Assembly: GCA_021777055.1 (NCBI GenBank)
Contig: JAIQZO010000046.1
Span: 1 to 64,000 of the forward strand
Length of the DNA stretch: 64,000 nucleotides
Reading direction: 5' to 3'
Source of the DNA: Candidatus Anammoxibacter sp.
GTDB taxonomy: Bacteria; Planctomycetota; Brocadiia; Brocadiales; Anammoxibacteraceae
How positions within the stretch are numbered: position 1 is the stretch's first letter; each line of letters opens with the position of its first letter. This document shows positions 1-7,568 of this stretch, one piece after another. The notes under the pieces are model-generated. The model was not told where the DNA came from. It saw only the letters and a list, made by a program, of their open reading frames with translations, and made no database searches. The translations under genes were made by a program, and so were the position numbers.

Positions 1-218
1 TCGTTGGACTAAAAAGCTAATTGACGTCATACGAGAAACACAGAAATCAAATCAAATAATAGACCTAAATATAACAATATTTACTGCAGGATATGTAGCT
101 TAAAAATTCAAGAAATCAGTCTTGACATTGGGTCCACTTTATCCATCATGTTTTCACTCATTCTGCTAGCTACTGTTTCATTTCTTGGTAGCCCAGAAAA
201 TGCGAAGGAGGTAATACC
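1..218. other. Gap before first gene; no gene seen
   Basis: I see no supported gene here. A TTGACA hexamer at 122-127 could be a -35 element for the gene at 219. A short frame opening at 148 has a signal-like start, but it runs into the coding sequence of the next gene in another frame and is not supported. Confidence 0.4.
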
Positions 219-749
219 ATGTTTGGACAAGATTTTATCGGTTCTGATTCCTCAGACTATTTTGTTCGCGTTACATGCGAACTCGCGAACAAGTTCGAGG
301 GAAAGGTCTTTATCGGGAAAAGAAAAAAAGAAAAAGAAGAAAAAACATTCTTCAAAAGGAGAAAGAACGTTCTTCAAAAGAAGAAAAAAAAACATTCTTC
401 AGAAAAAGAAGAAAAAGCATTCGCAATAATTGGAAAAGGATCTTCTTTTAATGGAAAACTAGACAAACTAAGACAAATATCATTATTTTCAATAGAAAAT
501 AAGCCTAAAGTTAAAGATGTTGATCGTCAAGCGATCCAGATTTTAGGAGAAAATACGCTTGAATTTGAAGATATTGATCGTCAAGCAGTCCAGATTCCAA
601 TAGAAAGGATGCCTGAATTTAGAGTTTCTTTTTTTCAAATGATCCCTATAAGGAGTGAGACGAGATTTCTTGTTAACATAGAGAATTCTTGTATCCAGGA
701 CCCTGAGTTTGTTAGAAAACGTATCAAGGGCGGTAATTCAAGCATGTGA
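219..749 (+). CDS. Lysine-rich low-complexity hypothetical protein
   Basis: I do not recognise this 176-residue protein. The ATG follows a strong GGAGG ribosome binding site at 5-9 bases, which supports expression. Residues about 33-67 are a lysine-rich low-complexity tract encoded by three to four imperfect 22-24-bp repeats (about 338-425, core CATTCTTC). A second repeat follows: two 18-residue units with the motif D(V/I)DRQA(I/V)QI around residues 99-130. A clear hairpin terminator follows the stop, so the gene is a complete single-gene unit. The repeats suggest replication slippage, and length could vary between strains. It could be a decayed gene whose frame has survived by chance. Confidence 0.5.
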   Translation: MFGQDFIGSDSSDYFVRVTCELANKFEGKVFIGKRKKEKEEKTFFKRRKNVLQKKKKKHSSEKEEKAFAIIGKGSSFNGKLDKLRQISLFSIENKPKVKDVDRQAIQILGENTLEFEDIDRQAVQIPIERMPEFRVSFFQMIPIRSETRFLVNIENSCIQDPEFVRKRIKGGNSSM

Positions 750-775
750 ATGTACCGTCCGTGCTATTAACAACA

Positions 776-810
776 AAGGGAGTCGTTTTTACGACTCCCT
801 TACTTTTATT
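776..810 (+). terminator. Rho-independent terminator
   Basis: An 11-bp perfect stem (AAGGGAGTCGT at 776-786 with its complement at 791-801) closes a TTTT loop and is followed by ACTTTTATT. It lies 27 bp after the stop of the gene at 219-749. Confidence 0.85.
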
Positions 811-837
811 AAGAAAGGGAAAGCCTTGGGTCGGGGC

Positions 838-920
838 AAGCCTAGGGCCATAGCTTAATTATTAAGAACTGAAAAAACATTCTAACCTTTTCATTCAGCC
901 GACCACAGAAACGTGGCGGG
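838..920 (+). repeat. R1 dispersed repeat, copy 1
   Basis: This copy has the R1 core AAGCCTAGGGCC, then AACATTCTAACC, then a small hairpin at 899-919 (CCG-CCAC pairing with GTGG-CGG across an A/C mismatch). It ends just upstream of the DUF2806 gene. Further copies lie near 1798, 1979, 2832, 4515, 4977, 7376, 7419, 7899 and 9411. Confidence 0.7.
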
Positions 921-948
921 TGATTACTTCGTTCGGTGAGGAAATAAA

Positions 949-1809
949 ATGCCAGATGATAATTCGATGTCTATCGTAAACCTTGGAAAGCTCTCCATAC
1001 CAGCCGACACTTTGATTAAAAAGGTGTCATCTGCTATTGGCGGCATCTTTGAACCGTGGCAGATAAAACGGGTCGCAAAGGCCGAAGCAGAAGCAAGCCT
1101 AATAAAAGCGAAAACGGATATCGAGATTACAGATTTGCATCGCCGGGCAATACATCGCTTTATCGAAGAAGAAGCCAACCGACAAGAGAACATGGAAGAG
1201 ATTACAAAGAAAGCGTTCCCACTGTTAGAAAGTGAATCAGATCCAAATAGGCTCGAAGATGACTGGATTACTAACTTTTTTGACAAATCACGGATCATTT
1301 CTGACAACGATATGCAAGATCTATGGGCACGAGTCTTGGCAGGTGAGTCTAACTCGCCAGGCACATATTCGAAGAGAACAGTGAACTTTCTTGGGGATCT
1401 CGATAAAGAAGATGCAGAATTGTTTCAGGTTTTATGCCGATTTGGTTGGATCGTCAACAGCTTCACCCCTTTGATATTTGATATTAATGCTCCTATCTAC
1501 AATGATAATGGACTTAACTTCAATACATTGGCCCATTTGAATAGCATTGGTCTTATCCAACTTGAAAATCTCACAGGGTTTTGTAAACAAGGTCTACCAA
1601 AGACATTCACGGTGTCATATTGTACGCAACCTTTGGTCCTAACGTTTGAAAATGATAAAGACAATAAACTCTCTATTGGAAAGGTCATGCTTACCCAAGT
1701 TGGAATGGAACTGGCTACCATATGTAGAACCCCGGGTGTCGATGGGTTTATTGATTACGTCAAAGAGAAGTGGAAAGAAAATCTCTTAGAAAATAAAGGG
1801 CAAGCCTAG
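949..1809 (+). CDS. DUF2806 family protein
   Basis: The 286-residue sequence matches the DUF2806 family as I know it: a helical region rich in Glu/Ala (FEPWQIKRVAKAEAEA near residue 37), an RRAIHRFIEEEANRQEN segment near residue 64, then DDWI..FFDKSR..SD.DMQ.LWARVLAGE and SPGTYSKRT. No biochemical function is established. The family is accessory and sporadic. The ATG at 949 has GAGG eight bases upstream. The gene stands alone between two R1 repeats, with the stop running directly into the next repeat core. The protein appears full length. It is likely cytoplasmic because I see no signal peptide or membrane segment. Confidence 0.8.
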   Translation: MPDDNSMSIVNLGKLSIPADTLIKKVSSAIGGIFEPWQIKRVAKAEAEASLIKAKTDIEITDLHRRAIHRFIEEEANRQENMEEITKKAFPLLESESDPNRLEDDWITNFFDKSRIISDNDMQDLWARVLAGESNSPGTYSKRTVNFLGDLDKEDAELFQVLCRFGWIVNSFTPLIFDINAPIYNDNGLNFNTLAHLNSIGLIQLENLTGFCKQGLPKTFTVSYCTQPLVLTFENDKDNKLSIGKVMLTQVGMELATICRTPGVDGFIDYVKEKWKENLLENKGQA

Positions 1810-1835
1810 GGCGGCATTTCAATCATTAACTATAA
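1798..1835 (+). repeat. R1 dispersed repeat, copy 2 (core only)
   Basis: GGGCAAGCCTAGGGCGGC followed by ATCATTAAC overlaps the 3' end of the DUF2806 gene. The last codons and stop of that gene are contributed by the repeat edge. Confidence 0.6.
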
Positions 1836-1908
1836 ATTACTATAATTGCTAAATTTTTCTAAAGGTCTGAAACTTGTCATTTACTATTTTTATATTCAGG
1901 AGAGATAA

Positions 1909-2258
1909 TTGAAAATTTTATCCAAATTGATATTTTTGGTTTGTTTTATAGGATCAACGAATGTTTCTGGAAGGGTCATAGGGTCAGGCCTTGAAATCAG
2001 AATATGGCAAGCCTTGGCCTCACCTTATTATTAACTATTGAGCCCCGAATAAAGAGCAATATCGCGCATTCTCAAGGGGAGGGTAATACAGCTTGTGATA
2101 TTAAAGTAATTGATTTGATTGATACCATGAGGCCATTCTGGATATCTGATGAAGCTTACCCGGGTGATCCGTATAATCATAATCTATTTAAGCAGTATTA
2201 TTCGGATCATCATCCTGTGGAGTTTAGGATGGTACTTTCTGGTGGGGATGATGATTAG
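1909..2258 (+). pseudogene. Remnant of secreted endonuclease/exonuclease-type protein
   Basis: Two pieces of what looks like one secreted gene are separated by an R1 copy. The 5' piece starts at TTG 1909 behind AGGAGA and encodes a signal-peptide-like sequence (LKILSKLIFLVCFIGSTNVSG), then runs into repeat sequence at about 1979. The 3' piece, in a different frame (about 2085-2258, reached by an ORF opening at 2004), ends in YYSDHHPVEFRM. That resembles the C-terminal SDHxPV motif of the endonuclease/exonuclease/phosphatase superfamily. The catalytic body, normally about 200 residues, is absent. I infer deletion plus repeat insertion. The 3' piece could instead be a small independent gene. 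Confidence 0.5.
1979..2045 (+). repeat. R1 dispersed repeat, copy 3
   Basis: Contains GGGTCAGGCCTTGAAATCAG and GCCTTGGCCTC, a diverged R1 core. It sits between the signal-peptide piece and the C-terminal piece of the remnant at 1909-2258. Confidence 0.6.
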
Positions 2259-2405
2259 AGATTGATTAAAGGAGAAACTTTATAAACTTTAAATCTTTTC
2301 ATGGAAAGATGAAATCGTGAGTTTAACCTTGTAGTAACTTCAGAAAAAAGCAGTTGGCAAAAAATACTATCCGTTATTTTTCATTATACTTTGCAAAAAA
2401 TCAAT

Positions 2406-2822
2406 ATGAATGAAGTCGAGATAACACAATTTACTCAGTTCTATTATCCCGAATTAAAAGATTTACTGTTAAAATTTCTTACTTTGGTAACCACGGTATT
2501 TACCTTGTCTATGGTTTTTGCTGAAAAATTTGTAATTGGAAATCAAAGATTTTCAAGCAAGCATACCCCAATTCTACTTTCATGGATTTTATTCTTTTTT
2601 GCAATTGCAGCTGGTGGATACGCTTTATACCAATTATTTATTGCAGCTGAAATTGCACACGGAGAGGTTATTTATAAATACAATATGGATTTAAAAGACC
2701 TCGTGCGGTCTGTTTATAGGTATTCGGACATTGGAGGTCTTAGCTTTGGATTTGGTTTGATTGGTTTAGCAATAAGTGCATTTGTTAAATTGTTAACAGT
2801 AAAAAAAGTCAAGATGGAATAA
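2406..2822 (+). CDS. Small integral membrane protein, unknown function
   Basis: A 138-residue hypothetical protein. I chose ATG 2406 over an in-frame TTG at 2391. Three hydrophobic segments are visible: residues about 22-40 (FLTLVTTVFTLSMVFA), about 57-82 (ILLSWILFFFAIAAGGYALYQLF) and about 110-130 (GGLSFGFGLIGLAISAFVKLL). The last is followed by a basic tail, KKVKME. It is not recognised as a named family. It lies between R1-like repeats and is transcribed like its neighbours. No strong ribosome binding site is visible, so expression is uncertain. Confidence 0.55.
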   Translation: MNEVEITQFTQFYYPELKDLLLKFLTLVTTVFTLSMVFAEKFVIGNQRFSSKHTPILLSWILFFFAIAAGGYALYQLFIAAEIAHGEVIYKYNMDLKDLVRSVYRYSDIGGLSFGFGLIGLAISAFVKLLTVKKVKME

Positions 2823-2831
2823 TATAATAAT

Positions 2832-2930
2832 GGTAATTCAGCCTACCACAAAACGTGGCGGCTAATAGAAATATAATTTAAAATTAAGCTGTAATATTAA
2901 AATGTGCAAGCCTAGGAAAACATTTTAAAT
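2832..2930 (+). repeat. R1 dispersed repeat, copy 4 (two fragments)
   Basis: TTCAGCCTACCACAAAACG with the hairpin partner GTGGCGGC at about 2839-2863, then GCAAGCCTAGG and AAAACATTTTAA at about 2905-2930. The order of the two R1 pieces is reversed relative to copy 1. Confidence 0.55.
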
Positions 2931-2966
2931 TTTAAGTATGAATAATTTACGAAAAAGTTAAACATT

Positions 2967-3743
2967 ATGGAAGTTGTTTATGTTATTTTAGGGTGGTTGT
3001 TCGGCCTGCTTGGTCCATCAATAGTGGACAGAATCAAAAAATCATATACAAAAAAGGATTTGTTTGGCGGTATAAAAACAGAGCTTAGTGAATGTCAATA
3101 TAGTATGGTAAATTATGCCTGCAGATTAGGTATGAGAGCCGGAAAATATGATAGGGAATTTCTTGAATGGGTTTTGCCTTATTTTGAGAAATATCAAGGT
3201 TCTGAGGTTGAATCAAAAAAAAATCTGATTAAACTTATAAAAACTCTTCTTGAAAATGAAGATGAAGTACTTGAAAAAATCGTTACTTCAGATAGAGAAG
3301 AAAAGAAGGGATATTCTCTAAGTTTAAAGACAATTCATTTACCATTTCTTATGTCAAAAATTAGCGAGTTATCTCTTTTTTGTATTGAACTGCAAAAAAT
3401 TATTTATGAAATAATATCACGGTTGAAACTTATTAACGAAGAGATTGATTCTGCAATCAAATATCATTACATGACATTTGACTCTGCTATTTCAGATGAT
3501 AATCATGATATCATTAGAAATGAATTGGATGAAAAGTATAGAGGTTTACAATCTCAGTTACTCGAGAGTGGCGAGTTCTTCTTTCATAATTGCCAAATAA
3601 ATCGCCGCTATTATAATAGATTTGCAAATCAATTCTACGCTTTTTACTTCTTGTTTTCATCTTTCGCTAATCTCATTTGCAAACGTGAAAATTCAATAGA
3701 CAAATCAATCCACAATTCTATCAACTTCTTGAACGACTTATAA
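2967..3743 (+). CDS. Membrane-anchored hypothetical protein with foreign 3' end
   Basis: A 258-residue protein that I do not recognise. It has one N-terminal membrane segment (MEVVYVILGWLFGLLGPSIVD) followed by a charged, mostly helical cytoplasmic domain. From about residue 226 onward (nt 3644-3743) the reading frame is the exact antisense of the DUF6788 gene on the other strand. The real C-terminus has therefore probably been lost to insertion of that IS-associated segment, and the last 30 or so residues are incidental. I regard it as a truncated gene that may still be translated. R1 pieces flank it upstream. Confidence 0.5.
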   Translation: MEVVYVILGWLFGLLGPSIVDRIKKSYTKKDLFGGIKTELSECQYSMVNYACRLGMRAGKYDREFLEWVLPYFEKYQGSEVESKKNLIKLIKTLLENEDEVLEKIVTSDREEKKGYSLSLKTIHLPFLMSKISELSLFCIELQKIIYEIISRLKLINEEIDSAIKYHYMTFDSAISDDNHDIIRNELDEKYRGLQSQLLESGEFFFHNCQINRRYYNRFANQFYAFYFLFSSFANLICKRENSIDKSIHNSINFLNDL

Positions 3744-3967
3744 TTTTTTGTCTGGTTCTTTATATCTTCTAAAAATACCGGTCGGATATATTCTGTCCTA
3801 CTCTTCATCTTATGTGTATAGCTAAGTTGATAGTACTCTCCCTTTTTCATTACAGGGTCTTTGTACTGCTTACTTAGTGTTCCTGGCCGCATCTCTGCGA
3901 TTAGTGCCAGTTCCTTTTTAATCTTTTCTATCCTTTTCTCTATTTGAGCTAGCTTTTTTCTTGTCAT
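3644..3967 (-). CDS. DUF6788-like transposon-associated protein
   Basis: This 107-residue protein starts at the MTRKKLAQIEKRIEKIKKEL segment; an upstream in-frame ATG at 3982 adds only MYAIY. A coiled-coil N-terminus is followed by RPGTLSKQY and then a short basic core ending in EFSRLQM. That matches the DUF6788 type of small proteins found beside transposase genes. It is divergent from the transposase fragment at 4027, with a 60-bp intergenic region containing a perfect palindrome. Its function in transposition is unknown. The 3' end overlaps the disrupted gene at 2967. Confidence 0.6.
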   Translation of the reverse strand: MTRKKLAQIEKRIEKIKKELALIAEMRPGTLSKQYKDPVMKKGEYYQLSYTHKMKSRTEYIRPVFLEDIKNQTKNYKSFKKLIELWIDLSIEFSRLQMRLAKDENKK

Positions 3968-3993
3968 ATATATAGCATACACTTGCTATATAT
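3968..3993. promoter_or_regulatory. Palindrome between divergent IS genes
   Basis: ATATATAGCA (3968-3977), a 6-nt spacer, and TGCTATATAT (3984-3993) form a perfect 10-bp inverted repeat between divergently oriented genes. It could be an operator or a divergent promoter element. There is no direct evidence. Confidence 0.4.
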
Positions 3994-4026
3994 ATATTTC
4001 AAGAAAATTTATAGAAGGAGATTGTT

Positions 4027-4512
4027 ATGCAACTTTGGGCTCAGTGGTGGAAGATTGTTCAGCAACTACGACCAGCATGTTCCAGGTTAAGAAACTTTTT
4101 ATGGTTTGCGACTGTTTTAGCTGGATTCACTCTTAGACCGGATCTTTTGGGAGTGACAAGCATTGTTCGTGCCTTAGGACTTCAGGGATCATATTATGGT
4201 AACCTTTTGCGATTCTTTCATAGTAACGCATTAAACTTGGACAAATTAACAAAACTTTGGACGATGCTCATTATTAAAATACATCCAGGTACTATTCATA
4301 TCAACGGGAAACTTGCTTTATGTGCAGATGGTCTTAAAGTTGCAAAGGAAGGAAAAAAGATGCCGGCTGTCAAAGCACTACATCAAGAGTCTGAATCAAA
4401 TACCAAAGCTGAATATATTATGGGCCAATCTTGCCAAGTTGTTTCCCTTTTAGTTGGCGCCGCGAAAAGTTTCTTTGCTATTCCTCTGGCCGGTAGAATA
4501 CATGAAGGCAAT
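4027..4512 (+). pseudogene. Truncated DDE transposase
   Basis: The first 160 or so residues resemble a DDE transposase. There is an N-terminal helical region (MQLWAQWWKIVQQLRPACSR) and an ADGLKV segment carrying what is probably the first catalytic Asp, followed by EGKKMPAVKALHQESESNTK and YIMG.SCQVVSLLV. The start at 4027 follows a good AAGGAG site. Homology ends at about 4512 (AGRIHEG). The frame then continues to a stop at 4632 through repeat R1, producing a meaningless tail (GSDLENRISLGPYS...). The remaining catalytic domain and the IS right end are missing, so it cannot be active. I cannot name the IS family with confidence. Confidence 0.75.
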
Positions 4513-4514
4513 TT

Positions 4515-4630
4515 AGGGTCAGACCTTGAGAACAGAATAAGCCTAGGGCCGTATAGTAATTATCAACTATTTAAAACAGAAAACATTCTACCCTTTTTAT
4601 TCAACCGACCACAGAAACTTGGAGGAAGAT
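4515..4630 (+). repeat. R1 dispersed repeat, copy 5 (long form)
   Basis: The best-preserved long copy: AGGGTCAGACCTTGAGAACAG, AAGCCTAGGGCCGTATAG, ATTATCAAC, AAACATTCTACC, then CCGACCACAGAAAC-TTGGAGG (4605-4625). In this copy the 3' arm of the hairpin reads GGAGG and could act as a Shine-Dalgarno sequence for the yggL-like gene, although it is 23 bases from the ATG. It truncates the transposase fragment. Confidence 0.75.
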
Positions 4631-4648
4631 AAAACCGTTTGAACGAAA

Positions 4649-4969
4649 ATGAATAAGAGACTACGAAAAAAGAAACACCTAGGTGAATTCACAGAATGGG
4701 GATGTCAACTTGTCATTTCACGGAATCGAAAAGACAGATTTGATGAGTTCCTTGATTCATTTATAGAGGAAGCGATTGAAGCCAATAACTGCTTTTGTGG
4801 TGGAAGTGAAAAGGATGACAAACTTGACGTAATAGTAGAACTTGGCCGCATGGTTGATAATCCAGATGGCAAACTGGGTAAAGTAACAGCATGGTTAGAC
4901 CAGAGAATGGATGTTGCTGGTTACAAGACTGGCGAAATGTTTGATTTATGGCACGGTGCATTTTCTTGA
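4649..4969 (+). CDS. YggL family (DUF469) protein, copy 1
   Basis: A 106-residue protein resembling Escherichia coli YggL, a 50S-associated protein of DUF469. The shared pattern is N-terminal RLRKKKHLGEF.E.G, then FLDSFIEEAIEANNCFCGGS, then a C-terminal MFDLWHG resembling the YggL ELFDVW end. The role is probably ribosome-associated, known only from family members. It follows a long R1 copy, and its stop is followed by a MITE and a leader. A second copy lies at 7569-7871 with about 90 percent identity by eye. Carriage in a repeat-bounded island is unusual for a ribosome-associated protein. Confidence 0.75.
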   Translation: MNKRLRKKKHLGEFTEWGCQLVISRNRKDRFDEFLDSFIEEAIEANNCFCGGSEKDDKLDVIVELGRMVDNPDGKLGKVTAWLDQRMDVAGYKTGEMFDLWHGAFS

Positions 4970-4986
4970 TACCTGGGTCAAGCCTA

Positions 4987-5268
4987 GTACAGCGTCAACG
5001 TTCTAGTGACGGGTATGATTTCTTAAGTCTTGTCCGTTGTTAACTACTCAGGTGGATAGACTGAAGGCTGAAGACTGAAGGTGAAAGCATAAAGTATAAA
5101 ACATAAAACATTTTAGGTTGCCAGGCTAAAGGCAAAAAGCAAAAGAAACAGTCTTTTGCCTTTAAGCGTTACCTTCAACCTTCAGCCTATCTACCTAAGT
5201 AGTTGCTATCTGTTAACAAAAAGAGTTTAGATCACATGGCTATCGCTAATACAATATAGACGTTGTAC
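4987..5268. mobile_element. MITE, copy A (282 bp)
   Basis: A non-coding element whose ends are imperfect inverted repeats beginning GTACA(G/A)CGTC. The flanks read CCTAG at the left and CTAGGG at the right. The corresponding unoccupied site, CCTAGGG, is present after yggL copy 2 near 7905. This gives a target duplication of TA or CTAG; the two alternatives cannot be separated because the ends are palindromic. Internal sequence is palindromic around the centre (GGATAGACTGAAGG against CCTTCAGCCTATC). A second copy in the opposite orientation lies at 57664-57918. It encodes no transposase. Confidence 0.85.
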
Positions 5269-5483
5269 TAGGGCCGCATCCTAATCATTAACCATTTAGA
5301 ACCGATAAAAACATTTTAAGTTAATTATCACTATAATTTTAGAAACAAAACGCATATCTAAAGTAGTAAAATACCTGCTAGAAAAACTATAGCGATATTC
5401 CACGTGTCAGAGTATAATTAACTTAATTAATTTGGTTGAATAAGACTTTGAAGGTTGGTTAAAATATTATCTGAGAAGGATGA
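5269..5483 (+). promoter_or_regulatory. Conserved leader upstream of darTG
   Basis: About 200 bp here are closely similar to 7904-8110 upstream of the hicBA module. Both start GGGCCGCATCCTAATC and contain GTATAATTAACTTAATTAA and a (T/A)GGTTGGTTA segment. A TATAAT hexamer at 5413-5418 is kept in both (8048-8053 in the other copy), and I suggest it is the -10 element. No clear -35 is visible. Confidence 0.55.
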
Positions 5484-6128
5484 ATGACAATACCAGTACC
5501 TCCACAGCCTAAGATTTACCATATTGTGCATTTGGATAAATTACATGCAATTCTATCAACTGGCGCATTGCTTTGTGATAGAGAGATAATTCGTAGGGAT
5601 CCAACTGGAACAACAATAGGAATGGGGAAGATTAAACTGCGTCGCCTTTCTCTGCAACTGAACAGCCGCAAAGGATTGATGGTTGGAGATTGCGTCCCTT
5701 TTTATTTTTGTCCACGTTCTGTAATGCTTTATATGTTCCATAAGGATAATCACGAAGAGATTGATTATCACGGTGGTCAGGAGTCAATTGTTCATCTTGT
5801 CGCAGACTTACATCAAACAGTACAATGGGCAAATACTAATAACAAAAGATGGGTTTTTACTTTGTCTAATGCTGGAGCTTTTTATTTTGAAGATAGGGCT
5901 GACCTTTCACAATTGAACGAGATAAACTGGGATGCTATTCAAACAACCTATTGGTCAGGATGCCGGGATGCAAAACAGGCAGAATTTTTAATAGAAGAGC
6001 AATTCCCTTGGACACTAGTTGAGCGAATTGGTGTCTACTCAAATGAACAACAGCTCCAAGTGAATAGTATAATCGGCAATGTCAATCATTGCCCCACTGT
6101 ACAGACGATGCGTAACTGGTACTATTAA
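5484..6128 (+). CDS. darT: DarT-type DNA ADP-ribosyltransferase toxin
   Basis: The 214-residue protein fits DarT (DUF4433), which ADP-ribosylates single-stranded DNA using NAD+. Visible family landmarks are the N-terminal YHIVHLDKLHAIL, the segment KIKLRR, the characteristic VPFYFCPRSVMLYMF, and the later QAEFLIE that carries the expected catalytic Glu before FPW. Length is normal. The GAAGG site at 5474-5478 supports ATG 5484. It is 16 bp upstream of the macrodomain antitoxin gene, a typical darTG operon. Expression probably comes from the conserved leader at 5269-5483. The role could be phage defence or plasmid/island maintenance, both known for the family. Confidence 0.9.
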   Translation: MTIPVPPQPKIYHIVHLDKLHAILSTGALLCDREIIRRDPTGTTIGMGKIKLRRLSLQLNSRKGLMVGDCVPFYFCPRSVMLYMFHKDNHEEIDYHGGQESIVHLVADLHQTVQWANTNNKRWVFTLSNAGAFYFEDRADLSQLNEINWDAIQTTYWSGCRDAKQAEFLIEEQFPWTLVERIGVYSNEQQLQVNSIIGNVNHCPTVQTMRNWYY

Positions 6129-6144
6129 AGTCGAGGTATATAAT

Positions 6145-7209
6145 ATGATTAAATATAAAACTGGGAATCTATTAACAGAAGATGTGCATGCTATCGTCAA
6201 TACAGTTAACTGTGTTGGGGTTATGGGACGAGGAATCGCCCTGCAATTTAAAAAGACGTTCCCCGACAATTTTAAAGCCTATGCGGCAGCTTGCAAACGT
6301 AACGAAGTTATACCCGGCAAAATGTTTGTCTTTGAGACGCGTACCGTTACCAATCCGAAGTTTATAATTAACTTTCCAACAAAACGACACTGGCGTGGAA
6401 AAAGCCGAATGGAAGATATTGAGTCTGGCCTTGAGGATCTCGTTCAAGTTATTACTGAGTATGGAATTACTTCAATAGCTCTACCTCCACTTGGTAGTGG
6501 TCTCGGTGGACTTGACTGGGTTGACGTTCGTGAAAGAATTGAAGCTTGCCTTGCTCCATTACAGAATGTTCAGGTAATTGTTTTTGAACCTAAGGGTGCA
6601 CCAGTGGCAGAGAAGATTGTTAAAAACCGTGAAGTTCCTAAAATGACACCCGGAAGAGCGGCATTGATTGAACTGGTTCACAGCTATCTTGGTGGACTGT
6701 TAGATCCTTTTATTACTCTTCTTGAGGTGCATAAGCTAATGTACTTCCTTCAGGAAAGCGGTCAACAGCTAAGGTTAAACTATACTAAATCTATATATGG
6801 TCCCTACGCTAAAAATTTACGCCACGTGCTCAACACAATTGAAGGATATTTCCTTTCTGGCTATGCTGATGGCGGAGATAATCCTAACAAAGAGCTAAAA
6901 TTGGTTCCCGGTGCTTATGATGATGCTACAAAGTTTCTTCAGACCCACAATGACACAACAAGGCATTACGACCGTGTCACCGATCTTGTTGAAGGGTTTG
7001 AGTCTCCATTTGGCCTCGAACTTTTGTCAACTGTTCATTGGATTGTAAAAAAGGATGGAAAAGCTCATACGACTCAAGAGGTAATCGACCAAACCTATCG
7101 TTGGAACGACCGTAAAAAGCAATTCACCACGCGCCAGATTAAGTTAGCTCTTTCGGTTCTTGCTAAAAAGGAGTGGATATCTAAAGAGCCGTGGGAGTCA
7201 CAGTTATAG
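6145..7209 (+). CDS. darG: DarG-type macrodomain antitoxin
   Basis: I start this 354-residue protein at ATG 6145 (MIKYKTGNLL) because GAGGT lies eight bases upstream and the macrodomain begins there; an in-frame ATG at 6079 lies inside darT. Residues 1-155 are a macrodomain: GNLLTEDVHAIVNTVN, then GVMGRGIALQFKK, and later PPLGSGLGGLDW. This domain removes ADP-ribose from DNA. The C-terminal part (about 170-354) is the helical DarG domain that binds and blocks DarT. Both catalytic and binding parts appear present, so the pair is probably functional. Confidence 0.9.
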   Translation: MIKYKTGNLLTEDVHAIVNTVNCVGVMGRGIALQFKKTFPDNFKAYAAACKRNEVIPGKMFVFETRTVTNPKFIINFPTKRHWRGKSRMEDIESGLEDLVQVITEYGITSIALPPLGSGLGGLDWVDVRERIEACLAPLQNVQVIVFEPKGAPVAEKIVKNREVPKMTPGRAALIELVHSYLGGLLDPFITLLEVHKLMYFLQESGQQLRLNYTKSIYGPYAKNLRHVLNTIEGYFLSGYADGGDNPNKELKLVPGAYDDATKFLQTHNDTTRHYDRVTDLVEGFESPFGLELLSTVHWIVKKDGKAHTTQEVIDQTYRWNDRKKQFTTRQIKLALSVLAKKEWISKEPWESQL

Positions 7210-7418
7210 AATTCATCCTGACAGGAAGGAGAATCATTCTTAATAGATATGAAATGCGACACAATGATCGTAGACTATGAAGATAGATTCAACCTGAATA
7301 TCTCGACTGGCTAAAGCTCCTCAGGGCCCCATCAAGAGACTTAAAGTTTCTTAACTATAACAAAATGAAGAAGTCAGGGTCAGACCTTGAAAACAGAATA
7401 AGCCTATATGAAGAAGTC
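7210..7418. other. Gap after darTG; short remnant and R1 tandem piece
   Basis: A 22-codon frame at 7249 (MKCDTMIVDYEDRF) may be a gene remnant. A short R1 piece (7376-7408) is duplicated in tandem with the next copy, with a period of about 42 bp (GAAGAAGTCAGGGTCAGACC). No supported gene. Confidence 0.4.
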
Positions 7419-7550
7419 AGGGTCAGACCTTGAAAACAGAATAAGCCTAGGCCGTATAGTAATTATCAACGTAAGAAGTCAGGGTCATATTTAAAACCGA
7501 AAACATTCTACCTTTTTTATTCAACCAACCACAGAAACTTGGAGGAAGAT
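7419..7550 (+). repeat. R1 dispersed repeat, copy 6 (long form)
   Basis: Matches the copy at 4515-4630. It carries an extra short segment (GTAAGAAGTCAGGGTCAT) between ATCAAC and ATTTAAAAC, which itself repeats the R1 start. It ends in CCAACCACAGAAACTTGGAGG, with GGAGG at 7541-7545. Confidence 0.75.
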
Positions 7551-7568
7551 CAAACCGTTCGAACGAAA

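Noticed and set aside
148-429. Short signal-peptide-like gene at 148
   Set aside because: It overlaps the gene at 219 in another frame. The later gene has the ribosome binding site, and the tail of this frame is the same Lys repeat read out of phase.
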